DNA of 64,000 nt, from NCBI RefSeq assembly GCF_009905545.1, contig NZ_JAAALB010000001.1, forward strand, positions 62,001-126,000, given 5' to 3'. The notes beneath the pieces are model-generated. The model searched no databases, was not told where the DNA came from, and was given only the letters and a program-made list of their open reading frames with translations. Source of the stretch: Cellulophaga sp. BC115SP (GTDB lineage: Bacteria; Bacteroidota; Bacteroidia; Cytophagales; Spirosomataceae). The position numbers and the translations under genes are program-made. Below are positions 41,974 to 50,142 of this stretch, piece after piece; position 1 is the stretch's first letter, and the number at the start of each line of letters is the position of its first letter.

Positions 41974-42318
41974 ATGATTTTTTTGATTCAAATCCCAACT
42001 TTGAATCATCAAAACGGCATTAGTATGTATTTCAAAGATGCTTATCACCAGTACCAAATGGCTGGAAAAGGCTCAGGCTTCCCAGACACTTTCGATTTGA
42101 TTTATACCAAAGTCGATGGAACATTTGGAGAAAAGAAGGGCTGTAGTAGAAGACCCTCAAATCCAAACCCTGAGAGTAAAAGAGATTTAAGCTCTATCAA
42201 ACATGAAAACCGTGTAGCAGGGAAATTGTATTTGTGGCATCCCACTGACGGAAAATTCGAAATTCATGCCTGTGGCATTATAGCCTTCAATGGCGAGTTT
42301 ATTGACCATCGTTTTTAG
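41974..42318 (+). CDS. Phage protein, unknown
   Basis: 114 aa (possibly starting at the ATG of MYFKDAYHQY, 42025). Two-part beta-rich sequence (DAYHQYQMAGKGSGFPDTFD, HENRVAGKLYLWHPTDGKFE), no family recognised. Its end overlaps the region before the portal gene. Located between terminase and portal. Confidence 0.5.
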   Translation: MIFLIQIPTLNHQNGISMYFKDAYHQYQMAGKGSGFPDTFDLIYTKVDGTFGEKKGCSRRPSNPNPESKRDLSSIKHENRVAGKLYLWHPTDGKFEIHACGIIAFNGEFIDHRF

Positions 42319-42328
42319 TTGTACACCT

Positions 42329-43624
42329 ATGATAAATTCAGTCGGGAAAGCTTACTTTGGCGCCCATGAAACAAAAGCTTCTGTCAATGTTGGAACTCGT
42401 TCGGATTCCAACGTTGGCAATGGCTCAACTCAAGTAAAGAAAAACGTTAAGGTTGGCGAGAAAAGCTATCAGATATTTCCCTGGGGAATGAACAACAAAA
42501 AGCCCAATGAAATGATGGACTTGCTTGCCTCAAATAGCGACTTAATAAACCTACTGGAAGCTAGAAAGGACTTTCTTTTTGGTGCAGGTATTGGAGTTTT
42601 CGAGCAAACTTTTGATAAGGGAACGGAGATTTTAACCCCGATTGAGACGGAGAAATATAAAAAACTCCATGACTTTATCCAGAAAAACGACCTAAGCGAG
42701 TTCAACGAATCGGCTGGATGCCATATAGTAGATACGGCAAACCTATTTACTAATGTGAGCATTGAAAAGGATAAAGTCCCGTTAATCACTGCCATTGACC
42801 CGCTTTTGTGTCGGGCAGACAAGGAACTCAAATTGGGAGCTGTCCAAAATTATCTGATTAGTGGTGAATGGGCTAGTAATTCACAAAAGGATATTATCGT
42901 TACGCCTTCCCTCAAGTTGGATACTGACTTGAGCAAACAAGGTGAGTATATCATGCACGTGAAGCGAACACAGACGGGACAATTTTATTACAGCTATGCG
43001 ACTTGGTGGCCAGTCCAAAAAGCCATTTCCATTGCGAATCGTCTTTGGGATTTTCATATCAATGGACTCGATACCCAGTACAATGCTGCCAATATCGTTC
43101 GTGTTGCTAGTGAGTACTTTAGCAAGTTCGGTGCTGAATATGAAGGTGGTGAAGATGCCTTCAGAGAGGAGTTTTGGGAAAATGTAGATTCGCTTTTAAG
43201 TGGAGAACAAGGCTCAAATCGAATGCTTGCCGATGAATGTGCCGTGGGTCCCGATGGAAAGTTAACCCCGTACATCGAGATTGTTCCCGTAGAACGTGGC
43301 ATCAAAGGTGACGAATATCTGAAGCTGTATGAGATTGTGATGTTAGCGATTTCTAACGCCTCATCAATACTCTCCAACATTGCAGGGGTTTCCAATGGTA
43401 AGGTAATGGGTGGCTCAGGCTCTGAACTTCGTGTTTCGGCTGAGTTCCAACAACAGTACCGAACCCCACGTGAACGTCAAATGATTCTTCGAGTGCTCAA
43501 CCGCAAAATCAAACCTGTGTTGGAATTACCCAACAATGTAGTTTTTGCTTATAAAAATATCATTCTGCAAACCTTGGACGTAAACCCAACAGGAACGCAG
43601 AAAACCACCTCAAACGCCTCTTAA
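42329..43624 (+). CDS. Portal protein (probable)
   Basis: 431 aa from the ATG at 42329, which follows acacct; an earlier in-frame start at 42290 would overlap the upstream gene by 29 bp. Segments such as FPWGMNNKKPNEMMDLLAS, LINLLEARKDFLFGAGIGVF and the long C-terminal helix (SGSELRVSAEFQQQYRTPRER) are typical of portal proteins. Position after terminase is standard. The portal forms the dodecameric DNA channel. Confidence 0.75.
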   Translation: MINSVGKAYFGAHETKASVNVGTRSDSNVGNGSTQVKKNVKVGEKSYQIFPWGMNNKKPNEMMDLLASNSDLINLLEARKDFLFGAGIGVFEQTFDKGTEILTPIETEKYKKLHDFIQKNDLSEFNESAGCHIVDTANLFTNVSIEKDKVPLITAIDPLLCRADKELKLGAVQNYLISGEWASNSQKDIIVTPSLKLDTDLSKQGEYIMHVKRTQTGQFYYSYATWWPVQKAISIANRLWDFHINGLDTQYNAANIVRVASEYFSKFGAEYEGGEDAFREEFWENVDSLLSGEQGSNRMLADECAVGPDGKLTPYIEIVPVERGIKGDEYLKLYEIVMLAISNASSILSNIAGVSNGKVMGGSGSELRVSAEFQQQYRTPRERQMILRVLNRKIKPVLELPNNVVFAYKNIILQTLDVNPTGTQKTTSNAS

Positions 43625-43625
43625 T

Positions 43626-43820
43626 ATGGTAGCGCAAATTATTTGGATTGTATTAAGAATTATAATCCTTACGGTCATTTGGATAGGAACACGAGTACAG
43701 GTAAAACGTGGTGACATTTCCGTAATCAATGCGGCTGGTGTTATTATGGGTACTTGCGTCTACTTTGGAATTGACCTTATCTTATTATTATTTGGTGGGT
43801 TCTTCGATAAACTATTCTAA
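43626..43820 (+). CDS. Small membrane protein, unknown
   Basis: 64 aa with two hydrophobic segments (about 5-20 and 35-58) separated by a basic turn (RVQKRGDI-like). It might be a holin-like or accessory membrane protein, but it sits between portal and DUF6712 genes, not in the lysis block. Confidence 0.5.
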   Translation: MVAQIIWIVLRIIILTVIWIGTRVQVKRGDISVINAAGVIMGTCVYFGIDLILLLFGGFFDKLF

Positions 43821-43822
43821 TC

Positions 43823-44800
43823 ATGCTAATCAAATCCACACAGGAAATGAGGGCATTTTTAGGAAGAGCCATTTCCTCTGATTTCACCTTTGATTCTTTA
43901 AAACCTTACCTTGAGCTGGCGCAACAAGATTACTTGGTCAAAGCTTTGGGAGCTGAATACTGGGCAATTTTAGAAGCACAAGCCCTCAACAGTGAGGTAA
44001 ACAACCCAATATTACCGCTTGTCAGCAGAGCTTTGGCATTTTATGCCTATCACAAGTATTTGCCCTATTCCATCGGCTTGGATAGCGACAACGGTTTACA
44101 AGAAACCGAATCCGATAGCACCAAACCTTTGCGAATTGGAGTACTTGAAAAACGCCAGCGAGAAACGATTGAAAACGCCTCTAATGCACTGGAATCAGTT
44201 TTACTGGAGCTATTCAAGAATAAGACCACCTACCAAGCTTTTTGGGCTACTCCCTACGGCATATCGCTCAAAAGTGTTTGGTTTCCAACCGCCACCCATC
44301 TTACTGATGTTTTGCCCTTGGTAGGTGGTTCGTATAGGATGTTCGTTAGTATCAACCGCTACTTTGTTTGGGCTGAGGTATCCAAGGTTTTACCAGTAAT
44401 TGGGATGGCTACTTTAACACAAATCAAACAAGCGCATATCAACAACGCCACCGATGAGGTACTGGTCAATGCTTGTCGATTACTCAAGCAGTATATAGCT
44501 TGGGCAGCGTATGAAGAAGCCTTACTTTTTTTGAATGTGGTACAGCTCGGCAATGGGTCTTTGAGAGTCTTGAGTGAGTTTGATGGTATCAACAACACCA
44601 AAGCACCAGATGAGAAACTTTGGGCAGAATACAAACGGGGTATTCAAAACCGAACCGATGGGGCGTACAATGATTTGATAGGCTTTTTATCGAAGAATGT
44701 GGCAACCTTCAGCGATTTTGCTAATCAAGCAGCGTACAAGCCAGAACGTGGGCGACTACCCGACAACAGCAAGTATAAATCAATTTTTAGGATGAAATAG
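43823..44800 (+). CDS. DUF6712-like phage virion protein
   Basis: 325 aa. The opening MLIKSTQEMRAFLGRAISSD, then SLKPYLELAQQDYLVKALG, is the start pattern of DUF6712, a Bacteroidota phage structural family whose role is unknown (perhaps head-tail connector). A second similar half begins near residue 175 (GMATLTQIKQAHINNATDEV), so the protein may be an internal duplication. Confidence 0.65.
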   Translation: MLIKSTQEMRAFLGRAISSDFTFDSLKPYLELAQQDYLVKALGAEYWAILEAQALNSEVNNPILPLVSRALAFYAYHKYLPYSIGLDSDNGLQETESDSTKPLRIGVLEKRQRETIENASNALESVLLELFKNKTTYQAFWATPYGISLKSVWFPTATHLTDVLPLVGGSYRMFVSINRYFVWAEVSKVLPVIGMATLTQIKQAHINNATDEVLVNACRLLKQYIAWAAYEEALLFLNVVQLGNGSLRVLSEFDGINNTKAPDEKLWAEYKRGIQNRTDGAYNDLIGFLSKNVATFSDFANQAAYKPERGRLPDNSKYKSIFRMK

Positions 44801-44816
44801 TAAATTTTTCTACACC

Positions 44817-45458
44817 ATGTTTAAAAAACTTATTGCCCTGTTCTCCCTAGTTTTATTATTAAATCTCAATGGCTTTGCCTCTGTTTTTGACCTGTATTTT
44901 CCTCGATTGATTCAAGCTGAAGGATATTACTTTGTCATGGTTCAATATGATAAAGGAGGCGCCACCAAGTTTGGAATTACCTACGCCGTGTACAAAAATT
45001 GGTGTAATCGTACCACACTAATTCTTATCAGTTGCGATAAAGACAAAAACGGCAAACTGGAGGTGAATGATTTACGGATAACGACCCTGCTCGATGTCAA
45101 GCCAATTTATCTTACTAGATACTGGGAATTCCATCGGCTAAGTGAAGTCCATAACCAAGGAATAGCCGAAATCATAGGCGATATGATAATCAACTGCGGG
45201 ACTGGTCGAAACCATGTACATGTCAAGACTATCCAAAAACATCTTGGTTTAAAGGCAGACGGTATCATTGGAACCAAAACCCTCGAAGCCATCAACAAGG
45301 CTAATCCTTCAAAGCTTTATAAGTTCATTTACCAGTATCGATCCAATTATTACAAAAAGATAGGGGTAGGTACTCAACGAAAGTTTTTAAAAGGCTGGTT
45401 AAACCGAATTTCTACACTAAAAAACGCTCATACCGATGAAAATTACATTGCTCTTTAG
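44817..45458 (+). CDS. GH108 endolysin with EF-hand loop
   Basis: 213 aa. Signal-like hydrophobic N-terminus (1-22), then a GH108 muramidase domain with the catalytic glutamate E35 in LIQAEGYYF and the GGATKFGITYAVYKNW motif. A 12-residue EF-hand loop, DKDKNGKLEVND (74-85), is inserted, suggesting calcium binding. A C-terminal PG_binding_3-like domain (about 120-205) follows (KHLGLKADGIIGTKTLEAIN). It cleaves cell-wall glycan for lysis. The gene begins the lysis block. Confidence 0.85.
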   Translation: MFKKLIALFSLVLLLNLNGFASVFDLYFPRLIQAEGYYFVMVQYDKGGATKFGITYAVYKNWCNRTTLILISCDKDKNGKLEVNDLRITTLLDVKPIYLTRYWEFHRLSEVHNQGIAEIIGDMIINCGTGRNHVHVKTIQKHLGLKADGIIGTKTLEAINKANPSKLYKFIYQYRSNYYKKIGVGTQRKFLKGWLNRISTLKNAHTDENYIAL

Positions 45459-45756
45459 CGCCTTTATTTTTTGCGCTTTTACCTTTTTCGGTTCGTTAAA
45501 TGATACCGTAAAAAGCACTAATCCTCACAAAGATTCTGTCCAAAAAATTACCCAAATCGCTACGATTCGTAAGACTATCGACAGTATCGATTCTCATTCT
45601 GAAGGGCTTTGCGATACCTGCGTGGCAGCATACAAAACGGTGATTATCGAGAACCGTTTGTTGGCCAAGCGTATTTCGGAGCAAAACTATGAAATGAGTA
45701 AACTCATTGAGCAAAACGATGCCATACTCAACCGCAAGCGGATAGCTAGGCGTTAG
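45436..45756 (+). CDS. Small exported phage protein of the lysis block
   Basis: 106 aa. N-terminal hydrophobic segment (about 1-20), then a Ser/Thr- and Lys-rich region, a CDTC motif (about 59-62) and a helical tail. It overlaps the lysin gene by 23 bp in another frame. It might be a spanin or lysin helper, with no family recognised. Confidence 0.5.
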   Translation: MKITLLFSAFIFCAFTFFGSLNDTVKSTNPHKDSVQKITQIATIRKTIDSIDSHSEGLCDTCVAAYKTVIIENRLLAKRISEQNYEMSKLIEQNDAILNRKRIARR

Positions 45757-45793
45757 GGCTCAAACTGTTCCATCTTTTAATCCTATTGCTTGT

Positions 45794-46078
45794 ATGCTCA
45801 ATCAAAATTTGGGTGTTATCGAGAGACTTACTTCTCCTACCCCGTCCATTTTCAAAACCATCCGAAACATTTCCCTGGTATTGGCTGCAATCGGTGCGAG
45901 TATCGCCCAACTTCAGGCGCAAATGGAGCTTCCTGACTGGTTACTTTTAGCGGGTGACAAATCCGTTTGGATTAGCGGTTTACTCACTGCCTTGGTTTCA
46001 CAGCTCACGGTGGACTACACTACCAAAGCCATTGTGGATGCCACCACAGAAAAAGCCGAAAAGGGGTATTTGAGATGA
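45794..46078 (+). CDS. Holin-like protein
   Basis: 94 aa with two probable membrane segments (about 22-42 and 58-75), a charged C-terminus (TTEKAEKGYLR) and an intermediate Gln/Asp-rich loop. This is the topology of class II holins. It is followed at once by the spanin-like gene with an ATGA overlap, which supports the assignment. Confidence 0.6.
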   Translation: MLNQNLGVIERLTSPTPSIFKTIRNISLVLAAIGASIAQLQAQMELPDWLLLAGDKSVWISGLLTALVSQLTVDYTTKAIVDATTEKAEKGYLR

Positions 46079-46449
46079 AATGGCTCGAATCACTGTGGAT
46101 CTCCCAAACGACAGCGAGGCTGTTTGGCTTTGGGAACTCTGTAAAAAACTGGGCTATCAAATACAAGCTGTTCATTTTGGCAACGATTATCCTATTGATA
46201 ATCATCCTAAACAGATGGCAACGTGTGAAAACGACTCAAGTTCAGACCTTACAGCAAACAGCCAAACAGCACCGCAATCAAGCAGAGCAGGCGCACCAAA
46301 AGGCTACTTCAGCCGAAAAGAAACTCGAAGATTTATCAAAGACAAAGCAAAACGATGAAGCTCAATTTAAGCGTAAAAGTGATTTTATTGATAGGATGTC
46401 TGGCGACAACCTGCAAAGCGCAATCGACTCAGCGTACAACTACCGATAG
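46075..46449 (+). CDS. Inner-membrane spanin-like protein (Rz type)
   Basis: 124 aa. One strong membrane segment (about 31-47, LFILATIILLIIILNRW) is followed by a long coiled coil (about 55-110; TLQQTAKQHRNQAEQAHQKA). This is the design of Rz i-spanins, which join inner and outer membranes during lysis. It overlaps the next gene by about 95 bp in a different frame, like lambda Rz/Rz1. Confidence 0.6.
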   Translation: MKWLESLWISQTTARLFGFGNSVKNWAIKYKLFILATIILLIIILNRWQRVKTTQVQTLQQTAKQHRNQAEQAHQKATSAEKKLEDLSKTKQNDEAQFKRKSDFIDRMSGDNLQSAIDSAYNYR

Positions 46450-46747
46450 TCTTCGTCAGCTCCTTCCAAAAGGGTATTATGTCTTGACCGAACAAGGTGC
46501 CAAAGATGCCCTCAAAGCCAAAATGGAGGCTGATTTCCTCAAGAAACAAGTACTTATTCGAGATTCGGTTATTGCCCTAAAAGACACCATCATTAGCTAC
46601 CAGAAAGTTGAAATAGCCGAAAGAGTTAATGTGGATATCCTTCAACAACAAGCCCTCAATAAGTCCAAAACCAAAGCGGTCTTAAAAACCATAGAGATTT
46701 GGGCATATCGAGCGGTAATAGTTCTCAAAATTGTAGGTTTATGGTAA
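46355..46747 (+). CDS. Outer-membrane spanin-like partner (overlapping)
   Basis: 130 aa starting inside the previous gene in another frame. The N-terminus has a signal segment with two cysteines, LLIGCLATTCKAQ (about 11-23), that could be lipidated. The middle is helical, and a hydrophobic stretch lies near the C-terminus (AVIVLKIVGLW). It resembles an o-spanin, but the C-terminal hydrophobic part is odd for that role. Confidence 0.5.
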   Translation: MKLNLSVKVILLIGCLATTCKAQSTQRTTTDSLRQLLPKGYYVLTEQGAKDALKAKMEADFLKKQVLIRDSVIALKDTIISYQKVEIAERVNVDILQQQALNKSKTKAVLKTIEIWAYRAVIVLKIVGLW

Positions 46748-47571
46748 AGGTTCAATTCAACGCATGGGAATTTGATATGCCCGAACGCTGGGAGGAATGT
46801 TCTCTTGAGCAAATCGCCAAACTCTCTCCATTGATTCACTGGAAAATAGAAGACATCTCAGAAACGGAACAGGAATATGCTGTTTTTATCCTCTTGGGTT
46901 GTAGTCCACAGTTTTGGAACGAACTAACCTTGGAAATCCAGCAATACCAAGCTTTGGTAAAAATTGCTCGTTTTGCTTTTGAGCAAAAGATAGTAGAAAG
47001 ACCTTTTGCCGAATTCAAACACCAGGGAATTACCTACTTTGTTTTTGAAGAAAGCTTTGCTAATTCTGATGCGGTGGACGTTGCTTGGGCAAATATGCAG
47101 TATTTAGCTTTTGCCAATCCTGATGAACCTAATCTCGATGCGCTCGACGAATTACTGGCAACCTTGTGCCGTCCTGCTCGTAACGATCTCCACGAGTTCC
47201 AACAATCCAAGGACTGGGACGGCGATATCAGAGAACCATACAACGGTCAACGGGTAAAAGCTCGTGCTAAGGAATTTAAAAGCCTTGATATCGGAATCAA
47301 AATCGCTTTACTCCAATATTTCGAATCTCAAAATACCCTGTTTTTAGAATCCTATGCCAATATGATGGGTGACGATGGGCGTGCGCCTCGCTACGAAAAC
47401 GGGATGGGATGGGTTACCATGCTCATGTCAGTAGCCGAAAAAGGTACTTTTGGCAATTTCGAGGCGGTTTGTCACCAAAATGTACACCTCGTATGGACCA
47501 AATGCCTTGATGATACCCTTGAGGTAAAAGAACAAGAACGTTTAATGGAAGCCCAAAGACTCAAATCATGA
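46741..47571 (+). CDS. Tail-region protein, unknown
   Basis: 276 aa from the ATG at 46741; an in-frame ATG at 46699 would overlap the spanin-like gene more. The sequence is helical with conserved-looking aromatic motifs (WEFDMPERWEECSLEQIAKL) and resembles tail-assembly-type proteins of Bacteroidota phages only in position. It ends coupled to the next gene (overlap by 4 bp). Confidence 0.55.
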   Translation: MVKVQFNAWEFDMPERWEECSLEQIAKLSPLIHWKIEDISETEQEYAVFILLGCSPQFWNELTLEIQQYQALVKIARFAFEQKIVERPFAEFKHQGITYFVFEESFANSDAVDVAWANMQYLAFANPDEPNLDALDELLATLCRPARNDLHEFQQSKDWDGDIREPYNGQRVKARAKEFKSLDIGIKIALLQYFESQNTLFLESYANMMGDDGRAPRYENGMGWVTMLMSVAEKGTFGNFEAVCHQNVHLVWTKCLDDTLEVKEQERLMEAQRLKS

Positions 47572-48065
47572 TATCAAACTTTTCCCAAATGTTAGCCTTT
47601 TTAGAGGCTCAAGCAAAATCCACTACTGGCATAGTGGATTTTCGTCATGTAGGCTCAGCCGAATTTATCATTGAGCGTATTCAGAAGTATTACACCAGCA
47701 ATTACAAGGAAGGCGCCTGTCTCTTTTTGGATACTTCAGAAGGAGTATTGCAACCTATCGAATACGATATCATGAATATTTCCTTTGTTCTGGGTGTAAC
47801 TGTGCTCATGAAACCAAACTCCAACGACCCCGTAGAACAAGATGCTATTTGGAGCGAAACGCTCGATGCAAGCATTCGTTTCTTTTCGAAACTCAAGGAG
47901 CAAGAAGCTATTGTAGAAAATTCGGAATGGTTTGAGTGTGGAATCATAGAAAACAAACTGCATCAGGTTTCTAAAATCACCAACTCCAACGCGATGGGCT
48001 GGCGTAACGAAATCATTTTTACCTACAACATCGACAAGATTTTTAATCATTGTAATTGTAACTAA
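47568..48065 (+). CDS. Tail-region protein, unknown
   Basis: 165 aa, beta-rich (GVTVLMKPNSNDPVEQDAIW), coupled by an ATGA junction with the previous gene. A tail completion or connector role is possible from the location, with no family recognised. Confidence 0.5.
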   Translation: MISNFSQMLAFLEAQAKSTTGIVDFRHVGSAEFIIERIQKYYTSNYKEGACLFLDTSEGVLQPIEYDIMNISFVLGVTVLMKPNSNDPVEQDAIWSETLDASIRFFSKLKEQEAIVENSEWFECGIIENKLHQVSKITNSNAMGWRNEIIFTYNIDKIFNHCNCN

Positions 48066-48066
48066 T

Positions 48067-50142
48067 ATGGATTCACTTGCTACTGGAATCAGTCACCTGC
48101 CTTTATGCTTTAGCAGAAATAAGCTTACCTATCATGTGGATGCCTTCGACCCATTGGTGACCCTGAGAGCTGGTTTACTGACCTATATCGAAATTCATAC
48201 CCCAAAGGCTTACCAATCTGCCGAATTTGTCAAGCTTGCTGAGCGTGTGGCAAGCGAACGCCCCATGCAAATTTTGTCGGGTGCGCCTTTTTATTATGGG
48301 ACTGATTTTGAGATTGATTCTATTTTGGATGGGTTATTGTCTTATTGCCCACCCAAATACAACCAAAACCAAATCATGGTTTGCGCCTCAATGACGATAC
48401 CTTTTAAAGTCAAAAGCGCTATCAAAAATAATACTGGGGTACTGGGTACTGTTTCTACTTCAGATACGCTTTTTGCCATCAAAGCAGGTTTAAGCGCCGA
48501 TCAATACCCTGGTTGGAAAGATAATTTTTTCACCAACTATTTTGACCAAAATAAACCCTTTTTAACATTTCATCCCAGGGAAAAAACTATCGACCGAGAA
48601 CAACCGGAATTCTTATACTGGCTTTGTAATCTGCTCCCAAAACCCAGTAAAGTCAATGTTCGGGTAGAGGTCACTTTTTCGGATGGCAGCACTACCGTTC
48701 TCACACCTCAATTTTTGGTAAATCCTACACAATACACCGTTTACTGTATCCCTGTGGGATTTGTAACCTTGGGGCTTGATTTGCTCGAAACTGACACCAA
48801 AAAAGTAGTGGATTATCAAGTATGGTTAAGCAATGATGTCAACCAGCGCTTGACAGAAATACGAACTTATACCCTCGAAACCCAGTATTTTCCTAATACG
48901 AGGTATGTCATTTTTGTTAATTCTTTAGGAGGTTATGATACTATCCGAACCACTGGAACGGGACTAGGGAGCCTCAAGGTCAACCGTACCAAGGGCGAAA
49001 AAGTACTCGAAAGCAATTATCAGGCTTCGAGTGCTGAGGTATTTGTAACTGAAATCACGGGCAAAAAAGTACTCAATCTAAATACTGGCTATTTTGATGG
49101 CGACCAAACCGCCTATCTTAACGAGCTAATGTTTGCCAAAGAAATCTATTTGGTGTCAAACGATGGCTTTATTCCTGTTACACTTAATAGCGATGCTTAT
49201 GATTATACCCAAGATAATGAGGATTTGGCAGGACGTACTTTTGAATTTGAATTTGCCAAAACCGAGAATGCTTTTTCGGACTTACCTACAGCTCCCCAAC
49301 AAACTACCCGTGAGCTGGTATGGATTCCGTCAAATCCGTATTGTATCTATGACCCCGAAACGGGTCTGACTACAGGCTTTCAGGCAGCCTCACAATTGGT
49401 TTTGGCGTATAAAGACACGGGCGAAAAGGTAAAAGGTGTGCCTCCAAAAGATAATTTCCCAGGCACTGAAGGGTACTTTGCTCCTGCCCTTTCTTCGGCT
49501 TGTAGCGCTGGCAATGCTCCCTTTAAAAACACTGTAATTGCTCAAAAAGGCACTTATACCCGTAACAATTGTATCAACAGTTACGGCGATTACGCCACCA
49601 TAACTGTACCAGCTAATACCTTTGGCGGACAGTCTCAAGAAGAAGCAGACAACCGAGCCAAAGCAAGATGGGCATTTCTCAATACTCAGGAATACGCTAA
49701 TCTATATGCTTCGTGTCTTGCGGCGCCAGAATTTTATACCATGAATCCACAACCACCAGTCAATCAGTTCAATTACCGCTATGTAACCAAACCTAGTACC
49801 ATGAACTGTCAAATTAACGGTGGACTTGGTGCAGCTTCGGGCAATAATGCTGATTTGGTATTTGGTAACCACTGGGCGATTCAGAACAATACCAATCCAA
49901 ATTCCAAGGTGTATCCTGTGGGTAAAAATGATATTTTACTCCCGTGTGGTGAGTCTTATATGTTGACTATTTATGGCTGGGATAAATCGGTAAGAGTGAA
50001 GATATATGCAAACGGAACGTCTTTGGCGACCAAAACTATTACTCCAGCTGAATTCCAAGCAGGTGAAGGTGCATATATCTATCAAATTTCAGTGGCTATT
50101 CCCTCTCAAGCGAAAGTTTTTGTCTTGTTCGAAACCCTATGA
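48067..50142 (+). CDS. Tail protein with DUF5977-like region
   Basis: 691 aa. The first 400 residues are beta-rich, with repeated WLSNDVNQRLTEIRTY- and VSNDGFIPVTLN-type strands. At about 470-560 there is a DUF5977-like repeat with TRNNCINSYGDYATITVPAN, then SQEEADNRAKARWAFLNTQE. DUF5977 is common in Bacteroidota phage and surface proteins. The C-terminus (about 630-691) is a small jelly-roll-like module. Probably a distal tail or baseplate protein. Confidence 0.6.
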   Translation: MDSLATGISHLPLCFSRNKLTYHVDAFDPLVTLRAGLLTYIEIHTPKAYQSAEFVKLAERVASERPMQILSGAPFYYGTDFEIDSILDGLLSYCPPKYNQNQIMVCASMTIPFKVKSAIKNNTGVLGTVSTSDTLFAIKAGLSADQYPGWKDNFFTNYFDQNKPFLTFHPREKTIDREQPEFLYWLCNLLPKPSKVNVRVEVTFSDGSTTVLTPQFLVNPTQYTVYCIPVGFVTLGLDLLETDTKKVVDYQVWLSNDVNQRLTEIRTYTLETQYFPNTRYVIFVNSLGGYDTIRTTGTGLGSLKVNRTKGEKVLESNYQASSAEVFVTEITGKKVLNLNTGYFDGDQTAYLNELMFAKEIYLVSNDGFIPVTLNSDAYDYTQDNEDLAGRTFEFEFAKTENAFSDLPTAPQQTTRELVWIPSNPYCIYDPETGLTTGFQAASQLVLAYKDTGEKVKGVPPKDNFPGTEGYFAPALSSACSAGNAPFKNTVIAQKGTYTRNNCINSYGDYATITVPANTFGGQSQEEADNRAKARWAFLNTQEYANLYASCLAAPEFYTMNPQPPVNQFNYRYVTKPSTMNCQINGGLGAASGNNADLVFGNHWAIQNNTNPNSKVYPVGKNDILLPCGESYMLTIYGWDKSVRVKIYANGTSLATKTITPAEFQAGEGAYIYQISVAIPSQAKVFVLFETL

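Noticed and set aside
44817-45458. Holin/lysin pair reading as toxin-antitoxin
   Set aside because: GH108 motifs and position next to holin and spanin-like genes give a clear lysis block.
46080-46358. 92-aa frame overlapping the spanin-like gene (MARITVDLPNDSEAVWLWEL)
   Set aside because: It starts attractively, but lies inside the Rz-like gene in another frame; the frame with membrane segment and coiled coil and ATGA coupling is preferred.
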